Position numbers and translations under genes: made by a program. Positions 24,342-38,400 of a stretch of 64,000 nucleotides of DNA are shown here, piece by piece (position 1 is the stretch's first letter; each line of letters opens with the position of its first letter). The stretch is from Drosophila miranda (taxonomy: Eukaryota > Arthropoda > Insecta > Diptera > Drosophilidae). The notes beneath the pieces were generated by a model. The model made no database searches and had not been told where the DNA came from. It saw only the letters and a program-made list of their open reading frames with translations. The stretch lies in contig NC_046677.1 of assembly GCF_003369915.1 (NCBI RefSeq), forward strand, positions 18,680,913 to 18,744,912, in the 5' to 3' direction.

Positions 24342-24667
24342 GGAGGTAATGATTTCTGTTCCCGATCGGCCGATTTATTATTTCGATTAAATGAACACCC
24401 GGCGCACAAATAAAACTGCAATGTGTGGTTTATTGCGCGAGATCCAAATTGCAAGTGTCGCTTGCTTGCCCTTCACGTTGCCGCTCCGATCGCTGAGCGC
24501 AGCTTCGCTCGGCATACATACACAAGCAGACGCAAAGCGGAGATAACGAAGAGAGAGCTTCGAGAGAACGCTTAGCAGGGTGAGCAAGCGCAAAGCTTTA
24601 TCACACATAGACACATACGAGTGACATATTGAGTGACTAATTGGCAAGCAGTTAATCGACGGAGTTA
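24342..24667 (-). repeat. LTR-like direct repeat, copy B
   Basis: Second copy of the repeat at 19925-20213. It differs by scattered substitutions and by about 33 extra bases (near 24542-24574) absent from copy A. The flanks of the two copies differ, which supports two independent insertions rather than the ends of one element. Confidence 0.6.
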
Positions 24668-26478
24668 TGCTCTTCATTTATGTAAAGTATTAACGATTAC
24701 CTCTAACTACAAAATGTGGCTGGGTTTCAAACTCTAAAGAGTTACAAATAATTGCGCTTCTGCAAATTCATATGGCTTAAGTAAGAACATAACGATAGAG
24801 CAATTAATCGCTATGACGATCAGCTCAGGAACAGGGCTGACGGGCCGAATTTCCCGTGCTCAATGCAACAAATCTTAGAAGAGAGCGGAGAGCGTGAGAG
24901 AACTGAAGAAACGAAGAAGGCGGAATAAAGAACCGAAAGAACGGCCTGCCGTGCGTAAGCACATGCGGTGAACAATGAACAGCATTCTATGAAAATATCA
25001 ATACTAAAAATTAGTTTAAATCGATTAAATTCATACAATCATTGGTCAGCAGTTTATTTTCAAATTAAGAGCAAACAAGATTGGCGGGGATTGGGAAAGA
25101 CACGTATCAATCAGTGCAAATTGAGTTTGTCCGTAATATATTTGCACGCAATTAAAAGAGGGGATGGCAAGCGAGTGCGGATAATTATGATTTCATTTAA
25201 GAGACTCAACTGCGAAAAATTATGCGTGCAAACACACGACCAAGCCACCACACGGAGCTGATAATCGCGCATTCGCCTCGTACGCCCGCTTGCGATGAAA
25301 ATTAGGGAGCGGACCGCATTACTGTTGACCAACGCTACCCTTACCAGTGCTGTTGACGCCTAACCTGAACCCACGACAGCCCCCTACATTTCCTGCGACT
25401 GTGTCGTTCCATATGTGTGTGCGTATGTATGCGTGGAAATGCGAAATAATGACTCGTGTGCCGGCTTATCCGCTTAATTCGACATACTTTTGCCTGCTCT
25501 GGTTCGGTTAAATTTCCATGTTTCGCTTGTGCTATCGAGGTCTGAATTAAGGTAAATTAAGTTACGCTCACGTACATTACTGCGGATTAAACGACGAAAT
25601 GATCAAACAAAAGGACTGTCGGACTTCGAAAATAAAACGGGCATGGCGGTTGCGGGACTTAATTAAGTACAACTTTTTTTGATTACCATGAAAGTAGCAG
25701 CAGGGTTGAGTCAAACTTAGAATATACTGGAATTAATGTAATATAATGAACGTTACTCAATCAAATTTAACAAAATTCTTTTTATTGTTTCTTACGAAGT
25801 ACATTACGTTGAATATATGTACATACGAGTATAGCTATGAGTATGTGTATTTGCTATTCGCTTATATCGCAGTTGTAATCCATTTTTTATTTCTTTGATA
25901 GCCTGTTAACAGTAATGACAGTTAATTTCAATTAATTTGAGGTTCGGTAATGTAATTTTCAGAACTAATAATAATCCTAATAATAATAATTTCATTCTCA
26001 AATTAATGAGCAAGTTTTTTCGATGCGTTGTCATAATTATATACATTATTTAATATGAATGAATATTTTATTTTCAGTTGTACCTTTCAAGTAACTTGAT
26101 TTTTCCATTATATTTAAAGCTATGCGTACAAATAAGACCAACGTATAGTATTAGCTTTGTAAGTTTGTTGTTTGCCAGATGCAAAATATACCCAAAGATC
26201 TCCATAAAATGATTAGCAGTCGTTTTCATAGCAACAAAATCTAAAAATATTACTATGTCTATATTCTCTTTTCCCATAATTTCCATCATGACCGATAAAA
26301 GTGATTGTATGTAATGTATTGATGAAAGTATTTACTGGTTGATTGAATATACATTACACACAGATTACGAAATGGTTTCGTTATATTTGATGTTCTGGAT
26401 CGTATGTTTATGTTCATCCTTAGCTATTAAATAGTCCTATGTACAATATATTCAAGTATCCACACTCATAATTACTTA

Positions 26479-29400
26479 TCATGATTCAGACAAAGCTTCC
26501 CTTAGGTCTACGTCTACCCGTAGCTGTTGCCGCTCCACCTTTCGGCTGACTCTGATTGCTTGCGGGTGCCAGTAGTTGATATGCAGAGATGATACATTCG
26601 AGGAGGCGTTGGAGCAGCTGCAGGAGAGTAGCCATCGCACAACTGAACTGGCAACCAACGCCATGATGAGAGCCATTCGAGTGCTCCGGTTGCTGCTGGC
26701 CACTCGGAAACCTTTACTCTTCTGCATCGCCGCGGGGCTTTCATCTGTGGGCGACGAAGAGGCGAGAAAAAAGTGGCATTTAGAAGACGGTAACACCAGA
26801 TACCCGCTTTAGTACTAGTACATTGGTACTTGTACAACTCACCATTGATGACATTGACCAGCACACTGGCCGCCTCCGCTGTGGTCGGCAGGCACGTATA
26901 ATTGCCCGTATCAAGCAGTTGTGCATTGGCAATGCGTAATCTGTAATACATTGTAATAAGGTCAAGTCTTGAAAACACTGTACATCTTAATTGCTTCCCT
27001 CTCCCAGCGTCTCCGATTCATTAATTTGGATTCAACTTCATCGATATATAAAAATATAAATATAAAAATACCAAGCGATGTGCCAAGTGGAAGCGAACAC
27101 ACCTGCTGCCCACTCAGCATTACATCCCATTGCCCTTCACGTGACGTTCCATTCTCCTGGTTCTCGAAATGCCTCAGATTAGAGGAAACTCCGTACTAAC
27201 TGTGCCATTTTGTTGGTAATGATGAAAGTGATTTTGCTAGTATACTAGCATGTTTATACGACTTACCTGCTCTGTAGCTTCTCTGTCAGAGTTGATTCCA
27301 TGGAGATACGCTGCAAATCAATGGCCGCATCATTCGGATGGGCAACAAACGGCGTTAATATGTATGGGCCGCGATACCAGTAGATGGGACCAATATCCTG
27401 TGCCGATGTCGTCGGCTGTTTTACCAGGCATGTGAGCGTTATGACGCTGCCCACTTTGACGTACAAGTCCGTCGGACCAGCAATAATCGCTTTGGCATCT
27501 GGCGGCGTAACTGCAGTTTGGCATAGATCGGAATGGAACAAGCAACAAATTGATTAACAGCATGTTCAGGTGCTCTCTTCCTCCCGCACACATGGGGGGG
27601 GTTGGCTTCTAATCATTCGTCTGGCTAACGCATAATTCAATGGGTTTCAATTGATTGGGAGGGTGGAATGGGACTCCCAACAATTTTCCAGCAGAAGCAG
27701 CGCCACAGAGCGTACTTGTGCGTGGCATTCCTGGGAGCATGTGTGCTCCGGCCTTATACCTCGGAGGGACAATAGCTGTATCCCTGATTTCAGACTGATA
27801 ATGAGCAGGTTGTGCCGCTCAAATTGCAGCAAACGGGGGCCGAAGAGGGGGTACGCGATGTGGAGCGATTCTAGTCATGGCTTCAAGGTAAAATCGATTT
27901 TTAAATCTTATTTATAACACCCTATCTTATTCATCTCTCTATCTGTTCATCTACATACTATATGGGTATATGGAAAGAGCAGAACATTTTTGTAATTATT
28001 CAAAAATTGACATTTTCTGATGGCATTGTGATATCAAAAAGCCCCTATAACAGAAAATAATAAGTGAGTGGTGCACGGTAAAAAGATGTTTCCGACCTTT
28101 CGGATACCTTTTATTCCTTAAGATCTGAAAATCATAATCCTGCAACCTGTTGAGGCTTTTAGATCTTTTCTGAAGAATTGAAGACACATTTTAGGATACG
28201 AGTATTGAGCAGACTGGTCTTCGCAGATGCACTGGGTATGAAAATCTAATTTGTAACCCCGGACACAGAATTTTAGGTTTGGTTTTATGTAAGTGTCCTT
28301 GGGTTCTGGCGCGTTTATTCCCGACTGATGGGACTGGCATAACATTGACCCATTGTTTGTCAATGAAGTTGTTGGTTCTCGAGGGTGGTCTCGCATTTTA
28401 CACACGTTTTTAGTGCTGTTAGCCAGTTAATGTGAGTCAGCTATTGTGTTGGTACAACGTGGGTGTGTGTATCTGGTGGGGTTTTCTAAAATCCCTACTG
28501 TGTTCTCGGGAGAGTAGAGGAGAAGAGCTTTCCGTTCGCTGACGCAGCTGCCGCAGACAGGGACAAATGTGCACGCTGCCTAGTACAAGACCGTTTTAGG
28601 CACTGAAAACTGCCTTAATGTTTTTCAGTGCGTTCAGTCCACCGTTTTCGGCGAACACAGCAGGCAGTCAGCAAAGTCAAATGTTGACGTTGTTAATGAT
28701 GTGCGGGGTGGCACTGGCCGCAAGGACTCGGTCGGCATTCAAGCCTATAAGCGGATTTCAACACTCCCGAAGAGCAGTTCAGCATTGAGTAGCATCAGCG
28801 AGGGGAAGAGCAATCCAGTTAGTTAATTAACTTGGCAATGGGTTGGTGTCGTTTGGGTAGGTCTTAAATACTATCGATTTGAGAGATTGAAATTGTTGGA
28901 ATGGCTAGAAAAGTGAAGACGGATGAGGTCATAGATTTCCCTAAAAAATACAAAGATTTTTTTTATATCCTTACTCTGTAAACGGTACAGAATTATTTAA
29001 CACTCCCAAAGATCAGTTCAGCATAGAATGGTATCAGTGAGGGGAAGGATCCTTAGATCACTCGATCAATCAGAGTTCATGCTTCTCAGAAACAAAATCT
29101 CTTAAACCAGCTTACAGAAATACAAATAAAGAAAAATTCCCTGAATGTCTTCCTAAAAATATCTTGAATCTGATGTAAATCAGTGAACAATTTTGTGGTC
29201 TTGCGCCCACGTGATTCGCGTGACGACGTCATAAATATTTTGATCACGATTTCATCGCTAGCGAGCACTTCCTTCGCTCCGAATCATTAGCATATATTTC
29301 GTAGCTTAACAGAGCAGGTGGCGGCCCTTCAGAACTTCCCATGTCCCTTGTCCCATTCCTGCCGCCGATGAGCTCCAGGCCAGACGAGGACCGGGCACGA

Positions 29401-32400
29401 GGCCGGATTACGAGTACTATGTATGTACATCCGCAATGCAGCCGCACCCGAGAAGGATGTTTGAATATTTTGCATCCTTAGGCACTTGCATGCTGAAATG
29501 AGCATCTGCGGAGGCTGCAGTGTTAATATGACTTTGGCTTTTGATGCGATTTACACCTTTTGACTCGACTTGAGTTCGTTATAAGATTGAGGCAGGCAGC
29601 TGCTGGAGGCAGGTAATTTGCTGGGAAAGTCTTTTATCAGCCGGTATTCGTCACTCGTGCACTGTTGAGAAAATAGCTCGTGCTGGGCTTTGAAAATAAC
29701 TTATTTAAATAAACAGGCTACCGAGTGCGCATAGTCGTCCACTGAGAATTTCTCAGAGAGAATATCCCAGTCATTGTAGAAAACTGCTCCGGGTCCAAGC
29801 ACACAACCTCCTTGTTGGCTATGAGAATTAATTTAAAACTACGTATATCAGAGACAGACGTATTCAAGCACATACAATGCCATGGACTTCCTCAACAGGC
29901 GCAGCAGGAAATCCATTGTAGAAAACCTGTGCGAGAAAGTGGGCAAGACAATGTGGGGGGAAGGAATGGGAGATCCCAACCTCCTGGGTCCTTGGTGTGC
30001 ATTACAACAGCAGGCATATGAATTTAGTATTGAATTTAAATTCAAATTGCGTTTGCATGCAAAGCGTGTAGAAAAATAGACACGGCGCATCGTAAGCCGA
30101 TGGTGTGCGGGCAGGTGCCGACAGTTGCCATACTCTCTCTGAATCTGTAGAGCTCTACAATTGTATGAATAAATAAATAAGTTAGAATTCTTCCTATTGA
30201 GTAACTCAATCTTATCCCAGTCTTCTAATCTCTAATTCCTGTGTAAGGAATTCATGGAAGACAAGGATAAACCACTATGAACTATTGGTACGTACTCATT
30301 GCCACACACACTCGTTGCCCGCAGTTGCATCCATCCACCTCAAGCTGACAAACTTTACGGCCAATTTACAATGCCCTTCACCGGAGAGAAATACAGTGTG
30401 TACGTGCACTATGTATCATAAGTTGCCGTTGCCAAGAAATTGCTAACAATGCGTAGGAACACAGGGCGAAAGGGCGGTGGGGGGTAAGGGAAAGCGAAGG
30501 AAAGGCTGGGAAGGTTGGCTTACTCACCTATGACATTCAGGCGGAATGCCATCGAAATCTTTGGCTCCGTGTTCACTTGGCACTCGTAGATGCCGCTGTC
30601 ACGTGGCTGAGCGTATTTCACATGCAATGTCCAGTCCTTGGAGTCGGCGGTGCGTACAACCTGCACAGCCCAGAAAGGGCCGAACAGAAGGAGAGAAAGT
30701 GGAGTTGAATGAGACAGGTACGGGTACAGAGAATGCACGATAAATCGTGGCCGGGGACGAACCGTCCTTGGGCGAATTTAATCAATGCATACAAGAGCCT
30801 GGCCCGAATTGCATACGCAATTAAGCTGACTTGGCTTACAAACGATGCCAGGTCGGGCTGGCGGGCACTTAATGAACCAGCGGGGATGGGGGCTGGAGAC
30901 AGGCAGGGGAGCTTAAGGGGAGACTAGCTTACGGATACGCACCTTGAAACGCTCGTCAGAGGTGTAGGTCAAAACGCCTGCAGTCAGGATGTGTAAATCG
31001 CGTTTCCTTATCCAGGATACCTGTAAGAAAATGACAAAAGGGACACCAAATGCTGTTAGAGCCAGTACTTAAGTAAATTTTTTAAATTGGGTTTAGTCCT
31101 GCCGCCCGGCTGCTCTGGAACTCCGGAGAAAACTGAAGCCGAAAGTAAAGGTACGAAAATGTGATAAGCAAAACGGCAAAATAGTTTAAGCAGCCAACTC
31201 TGCTAAGAGAGTGGGCTAAAGCTCATCGCAAATGCTGTGGTACGCCCCAAGCTAAAGATCCGGAGAAAATCAGTTTAACTTACACAAATATTTACATATA
31301 TTGTTGGTTTGTTTTCCTGTTGATTCATTACGGGAACCTAAAGGTATAAGACCCGTTTCCTTGTATTCGCTCAAGTTGATTCCAACACTTTAATTGGAAA
31401 ATGGATTCGCAGAGGAATGCATCTTGTAATTTCGTTTGCTTTTCGATTCCGACTTACAACCCATCCCAATCGTGGACTCCACTTGGAACGGATTTCACTG
31501 TACAGCACAGAGTCCATTACTGTTTAAAGGCGGCAGCAGGCGCCGAGCACACACGTGGCAGACAAGGCATTGTGCGAGCCAGGACAGAAGCCAGGCCAAC
31601 GGCAGAGAAGGGAAGAGAAATGTAGACAAGTGCGTGCCCAAAATGTCAGCAGCTTAAAGTTTCCAAAAGCCTCCAAAAAAAAAAAAACTTCCTGCAACTG
31701 CCGCTACGGCAGGCAAAAAGTAATCTCGCAGACTGCCCCAGGCTACCAAACTTTTCGCTGCCCCAAAATCCACAAAAAATTAAGGGGAGGGCGCACGACA
31801 CAGCATACAAAGGGGCGAGACTAAAAGTGTCGAAGTGGCACAAGAAGGCAACGCCTGAGACCTCCTCTTAAGGTGTGGCAAAGGGATTACGGTGGCCAAA
31901 GGTCCGCAATAGTAAATCAGAATCAGAATCAGAGAATGTTTCTTTCAGTGGAGATGGATAATGGTGATGGCAGAAGGTGATGTGAATGGACACGGAATGG
32001 AATGGTGCCTCTAAAACGGCTTTTCTACACTGGTAAAATTTTTTTCTGTTTTGCTTTACAATATTTGTGAATAATATATTTTACTCTGAGATCCCGCAGC
32101 AAAAATATCTTTTTTTTTTTGCAAACGCTATCCCCCACTTTGTACGTACTTCAACACGAATACATTATACCCTTGATATCTAAGAGCAACTCAAAGCGGA
32201 AAGGAAAACACAAAGAAAACTCAATGAAAACAAAGCAGGGAAAATATATGAATGAGAGGAATCGTGTGTGGCGACTGGACCTTTGTCATTAAACCGCCAG
32301 AACAAGGGTAAAAAGATCCAAAAGATGGCTGGGAAAGCGGAACAGAATAGCGATACGGAAAGTTGTGCACACTGCAAGCGAACTTGATTTCCCGCTTGAC

Positions 32401-35400
32401 TAGCGGTCCAAATGTTTTCCTTAAGAATGCATTGAAAGGAAAGTCCGCAGCGGAAAACCTATTTCTCGATAATTTGGCAAATGCAATCGCTGGAATCACT
32501 TACCGACTTATCGCCCAGATGGTCCACTCGGCAATTGATGGCCGCCGTGTGACCTGTTCGTGCCGTTATATTCCTGGGCATACCAAAGTCAAAAAGTGGT
32601 GGCGGATAGGTTGTCTCGTCTATTGGGTGCTCTTCTGGCTCCTGCTCCTCGTCCACGGCATTGTTGAAATGAGCAAAGTGCTTACTGTTCCGGACAAGAG
32701 AGGCAATGTAGACGTAATCGCTTTCAATAGACGCTTCGGGCGAAGAAATCACTGGCAGCAAATCGTTGACGCTGGTGTTTCTGGACTTGGCTGAAAATAG
32801 GTAAAAGAAAAGAAAGTAGTACAAAATAGTATCAATATTCGATCAAGAGTCTAATTTCGAAATTTAAACTTCTCAAAGATGATTATATAGCATTTTTTTG
32901 TTAAAGACTTCTGAGTCACAAAAGGGTTTCGAAAATGGGTTTTAACCCATACAAAATGGACTTGATTTGTACGTAGAATATTTTTAAAATCACTAAACCA
33001 TATTTAACAATACGTGGCTATTGTGCCAAGAACTATCCCTCTATATTATTGGTTGAAGCCGCATTGTCTGTCATCTTTTTTCCGCCGAAACGTGCTCAGT
33101 AGAACAAAGTTAGAAGTTAACTCCCACAAACTCTCATAAGTTATAAATCACTCGCTGGGTGCCGACAGACCATCTAGACCGTGCTCGTCTTTGACAAAGT
33201 GCAATGCATACCTCACGTACGGGCCGTGCAGTCACACTTTACGGCATAAAGCGAAAAATCATGTTTTTGCATTTGAATTTATTTGACACTTTAATGAGCG
33301 CACAATGGCAGTCGGTGCAGTTGCCAGACGAAGAGCGCGACTTGCTTACCGATCTGGCCAAGTGGAGAGGTACGCTCTGTCTCGTAGCTCTCTTGCTGAA
33401 TGTCAGCCCCTCCAATCCGTAACTAGGTCACTCACTGTGCCGGCTGCACTTGAGTCTTTTTGGGCCACTGGGTGGTACTTGTGCATGTTAGACACAAAAA
33501 TCTAAATTATTTAAGTGACAGCCCCCGCCCGAGCGGGCCACCCTTATACGTACGTTGAGGAATGCGAGTTAGAGGGAGGTGCAGAGATTTACCGTGTACA
33601 GTGTACCGAATACAATTAGAACTGGGACATGTGTATGTTTTCTTCAAATGAAATATTATCAACTCGTTTCAGACAACTTTTGAATAGATTTCCTCAATTC
33701 GTTAAGCGAAACGAATACAAAACAATAGCTTTTTTAATGTATTGAAGTGTATCCTTTTGCGGCAATATCAAGCTGTTCACTTTGAAAAATGTTTACCAAA
33801 ACAATGGACGCCGAAATAGCCTGCCGTCATATGAAAACTGGAAATTCCGCACAAAAACGAAACTCGACATTAAATCCCAATGCGAGTGGTGCACTTCTAG
33901 TTGTTGCAGAAAGCTATCCATCAGTTGTTGTTGTTGTTGTTGTTGTTGGGGGTCTGTTTCAAGCCGCAAACCCACACACGGATGATGCACATTCAGTTTT
34001 GGGCAACATTTGAATGCTCGCGGAGCAACTGATGCAAATTTAATTTGGACACCTCTCGGAAAAAACGGCGAGCGCGAGAGTGTGCGAGTATCGGAGCGCA
34101 TAGCCTGCACCCGAGAGTGTATGAGCTGCAACTAATGATGTTACAGGCACTCGCACTGGCATGCCTCTTTTTTATCTAACGATCGAGCGCAGTTTACTTT
34201 GGTTTTTTATCTCTTTGACAGTGTTTTTCCCGGTGTGGTTGTCCTAATGTCCTGGTATGGTTGGTGGCCCTATTGCTGCGGTTGATGACTGTCATCCAAT
34301 GTTCTTTGGCTTCCGTCACAGTTCGCTGAGTTTTTTGCGGCGTCAACTTCGTGTTTGGTTATTTTTATTTTGACTGCAGCCGCATACAGCGAGTGGATAA
34401 TATAACAGAAATGGAGGCTTATCCTGGCTTACGGGGGTTGTGTATTTGCCTTGGAGCAGATTGGCTATAGTCATAGAAGCCCTCGTCTTGATAGCAAAAG
34501 AAAGTCTAGTCCGACCTAGTAAGCGCAGCATGAGCATCAGATGAACGCACTGTACGGTTTAAGCTGAGAGGTTGTGCTCTCGACATATCATTTTTTGCTT
34601 GCTTTTATCTGTCTCTAAGAAGCTCTCTCCCACTAAAGCTTGCGCTCTCTTCTTATGTTCCGCATGCCGCTCTTTCCTTGTGTTTGATCTGAGCTTTCGG
34701 GTGCTGCTGCAGCTGCAGCATTCAATAAACGGTTAATTCCATATCCTCTTCTAAACAAGATTAAAGAAATGGCTGAAATAGTGTGTCTAAATAATCTTTT
34801 AGAAGGATAAAAACAACGTCCAATATTTATATATTTAAATCGCTAAAAACGGTAAAAAGCAAACAATTGAAAATAAGCTTTAAGATTGTTTTCGGCTACA
34901 AATAAATTATAAAGTTTCCCACACCCATACTCTTACCGCAGGGAGACAAAATAAACGCTCATTCAAATGGCTTGGCTTAAAACATTAAAGCCACAAGCTG
35001 CGGCTTAAGGTAGTTTGGCAAAAGCAGACAGGAAAAGGGCTTCTGAAAAATTCAATAAGCAGCTTGTTCCAGCGCAATCGTCGAGGAGGACTCCACTCGA
35101 CGCAAAGTGGGTGTTTGGGGAATATTTATTAAAATCGTTGTGTACAATTTGTATTTTGCATATCAAAAGGCGTCTGTGTATGCACTGTTGCCCAACATTC
35201 TTGTGCGGCAGCACTGCATGCCCCTCGGGCTTGTCTATAATTTGTTCCCTTCTTTAGGTATGGTATTTTTTTGAGCGAAGTATCACACACTTTATACACG
35301 TACACAGATCAGAGTTTGCGCCAGTGGCCAGCGGAACAGCTCCTTTCTGCGAGTATAAAACATTTCTAAGGCTTGGGTTCATTGAAGCTAGCTCTGGCCA

Positions 35401-38400
35401 AAACAAACGGCCTCGGGTCAGGAATCTTTGCTAAATAGACTCTGCAGAGATGGCCAAAGATTGAAGGGACTGCTTGGAGTACTAGTATTCACGACTGGAG
35501 CTCAGTGGGTGTCGGCAGTGTGCTTTAGTAGAGAGTGCATCACAGCCCCGGGCTGTTGGCAGAGGTCTTGCTTACACGAAGGATGTGGCCAGAAGTACAG
35601 TCCAGACAGCATGGGAACGCGGTAGGGTGACCCTCTATTCAAAGTCGAATGGCTTTTGAATTTAGTTGTTAGACCGTTCCTACTCTTAAGATCCAAAAAC
35701 TAAAAATGTAAAAAAGTATTTATCGAACATTTTATTTAATCAAACAAATTGTATTTTATGTTAGATCAACTTTCAGCACCGTCCCCTAGTCCGACTCCAT
35801 GCCACCTCTCCCTCAAGCTTGTCACAAATTTCCTTCAAGGGAAGTTTCCGTTAAATTCCATTCAAAATGTTCGAAGCAAACATTTGTGATGCTGCTGCCC
35901 CCAGCCGAAATGGAGAATTGATAAGAATCTGCCCTCCCTCCCAAGTCCAGGGATTGGAGCTGGCACATTCAATTCCGATTGAGCCCGACAGAGCTCTTCG
36001 GACACATTTGTACAGCATTGGAGTGCATAAATATTTACGACTATTAGTTTTTACTCGGAGATCACAACTTTTTCGATTAACTGCAAACTCACTGCGACTC
36101 AGAGAAAATTAGCATACCGATGGGACCAGAAAAACAGATTCCGAAGGGGGGTATCTCGGCGAAGCGACAAAAAATACAATTAAAATAAATTCTACATAAG
36201 CCTTGTCATTTCCATTACTCTGTCTAAATGAGTTCAATGCCAGATCTATGTGAAAACAATTCTCAGTCCCAGATATGTCGACGGTATGAATATATGTCTG
36301 TGGATGTGCCACAGGAACTATAGTATAATATGTCCAAAGCCAACGAAAGGAGGGTTTAAGAAATTAGTTTGAGTACGCATTCTGAGACGTTATAGTCGCA
36401 TCCCGATAGATCTATGCAATGGATGAAGCATTCCAAGAGGGAATAGGTCTACCTTGAATTTAAATTTGTCGCTAAGTTTACTTAAACATATATTGCGCCG
36501 CTCTAAATTTACCTTTGCAAAGCATCAGAATGCCGCATTCATGACCACAATCATAGCCACAAAGTATTCGAAAACGGAATAAATAATGAGGCGTACCGCG
36601 GGCTCAGAAAAGTCTATAAATTTTAAAATCGCAATTAGGCGGGGCCTGGTAGCTACAGCAACAATTCATAAAATTCGCACCGAGCAGCGTAAAGTGAATT
36701 TCCCATTAAACGAGTATGTTGTGAATTATAATATATTCAGTGAACCATACTCGTGGCTTTTCATCAGTTCTGGTAGACTACTCCCATACACTTCCCAAAA
36801 GAGGTAAACTTTTTCAGGAAACTCCCAACCTAGACCAAATGGCGAATCAATTTTTAAGGTGTGCGTAGTATTTGGCCTGGAAAAGTTTCCGTGCTCTATG
36901 CTGATAGCAACCTTCAACGCCTTTAAATCATCGGCTGCCAGGAGCACACGACGCTGAATTGCCTGCACACCTGCACAGCCCAAACAGAGCAGAGTCTCAA
37001 ATAAATTTACATTTAGATATGTGAAGAATATAAATAGGGGAACGATGAAATCCGAACCATTTATTTCAGCAAAATGAACCACTTTTTTACCCCTCTATTG
37101 AGCTCATACTAGAACCCGTTCCGCTCCCCTAAATGCACACAATCCCTGTACTCATACGGAGACGATTTCTTGTCTCGTGAGCATCGGAAGCTTTTTGTCG
37201 AATGCTCCACGGTCACGCTGTCATCTCTATATTTTATAGAAAACATATCATATATTGGCTTTGGGTAGAATAATGGCTCGCAATTTGTAGAGCCTACTTT
37301 GGGCCCTGCCAGACAATGAAATATTCTCCATAAACTCGCCCTCGTGTCTCACGTTTGTGCCTGTGCCTGTGCCTGGGCTTGTTCTTGTACGAGTATATTC
37401 CCCTAAGCACCATCATCAGTTACAAGTGTGAACAATAAATTGTCATCAGCTCGGCTCGACTTTGCTTTATTTCTTTTCAGCCGGGCCCGCTCTTCAATTT
37501 GGACGTATTTCAATGCTATGGTGCTGTGGTGCCTGGTGCAGCCGGGGGTGACGCAGTCTGCTCTACAAATTGACACACACAAAGCGGAAGTGCGGAAACG
37601 GAAGCCAAAAAAATCGTGCGAAGTTTCGCTCTCGTTTGAAGCTGACATTTATTGCGCACATGGCTCCAGCCATTGGTTTTTTATGCACTTTTGGTGGTGC
37701 TTCGAAGACGACATAAATAGACAACGGTTTTCAATTTACATACACGCTATTGTTGGTGGCTGTGATTATCATCAACTCGAGTCTGGGTGGCACAGTTCGG
37801 TCTATAAGTAGTGTCGCATATTTCTTTGCCCACTAATGTGGGGTGCTGGAGTGCTCTTTGATACGGCTCACGTTGTGCAAGGGATCTAATATGTTTTTTT
37901 GTAAAGGCTGTAGACGCAGAACTGTTAACATTATTGGCACTAAATGGCATATGACATGCATAGATATGAAGAAAGAGGACAGTTTAATATCCAATAGACA
38001 ATTTCGAGAAGGTCAAAATTATATTTTATATACCCTTCCATACCATTTCGAGCCGAGGATGCTCCACATTCCCACTCTAAATCTCTCCGCTTTAGACCCC
38101 ACCCTTTACAATTCAGTGTCTTTCCCTCGACTAATATAAATATGGACCCTAGCGACAGACACGCTCGGCAAATGAAAATCAACTGGGAGCAGTCATTATG
38201 GCGGCTTTCACTTTCACTTTCCCCCTCGCTAATGTGTTATGAGAGCCCAATGCAGAAGACGCTTCCAAGCATCCTCTGAGGGCGGCTTCCCTCTGCCAAA
38301 GGGGCGTAAAGCGGGCTGAGTGCTAGTTAGAGTGTGTTTAAGCAAATAGGTCGTCACACAGACAAGTCGAAGCCGAAGTCGCACTCCAACGCGGCAGCTT

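Larger units (their letters stand above)
18565..26478. other. Long gene-poor block downstream of dpr2
   Basis: No supported gene in about 8 kb. It contains two LTR-like direct repeats (19925-20213 and 24342-24667), an INE-1-like copy (about 20430-20735) and AT-rich filler. Many frames of 60-130 codons are present but are short, overlapping and lack domains. Confidence 0.6.

Noticed and set aside
26514..26978. 154-codon minus-strand frame
   Set aside because: Runs through a dpr2 intron and reads exon 7 in the wrong frame.
32363..32794. 143-codon plus-strand frame
   Set aside because: Antisense shadow of dpr2 coding exon 2 (32504-32790).
37428..37811. 127-codon plus-strand frame
   Set aside because: Starts at GTG, intergenic-type composition, no recognisable motif.
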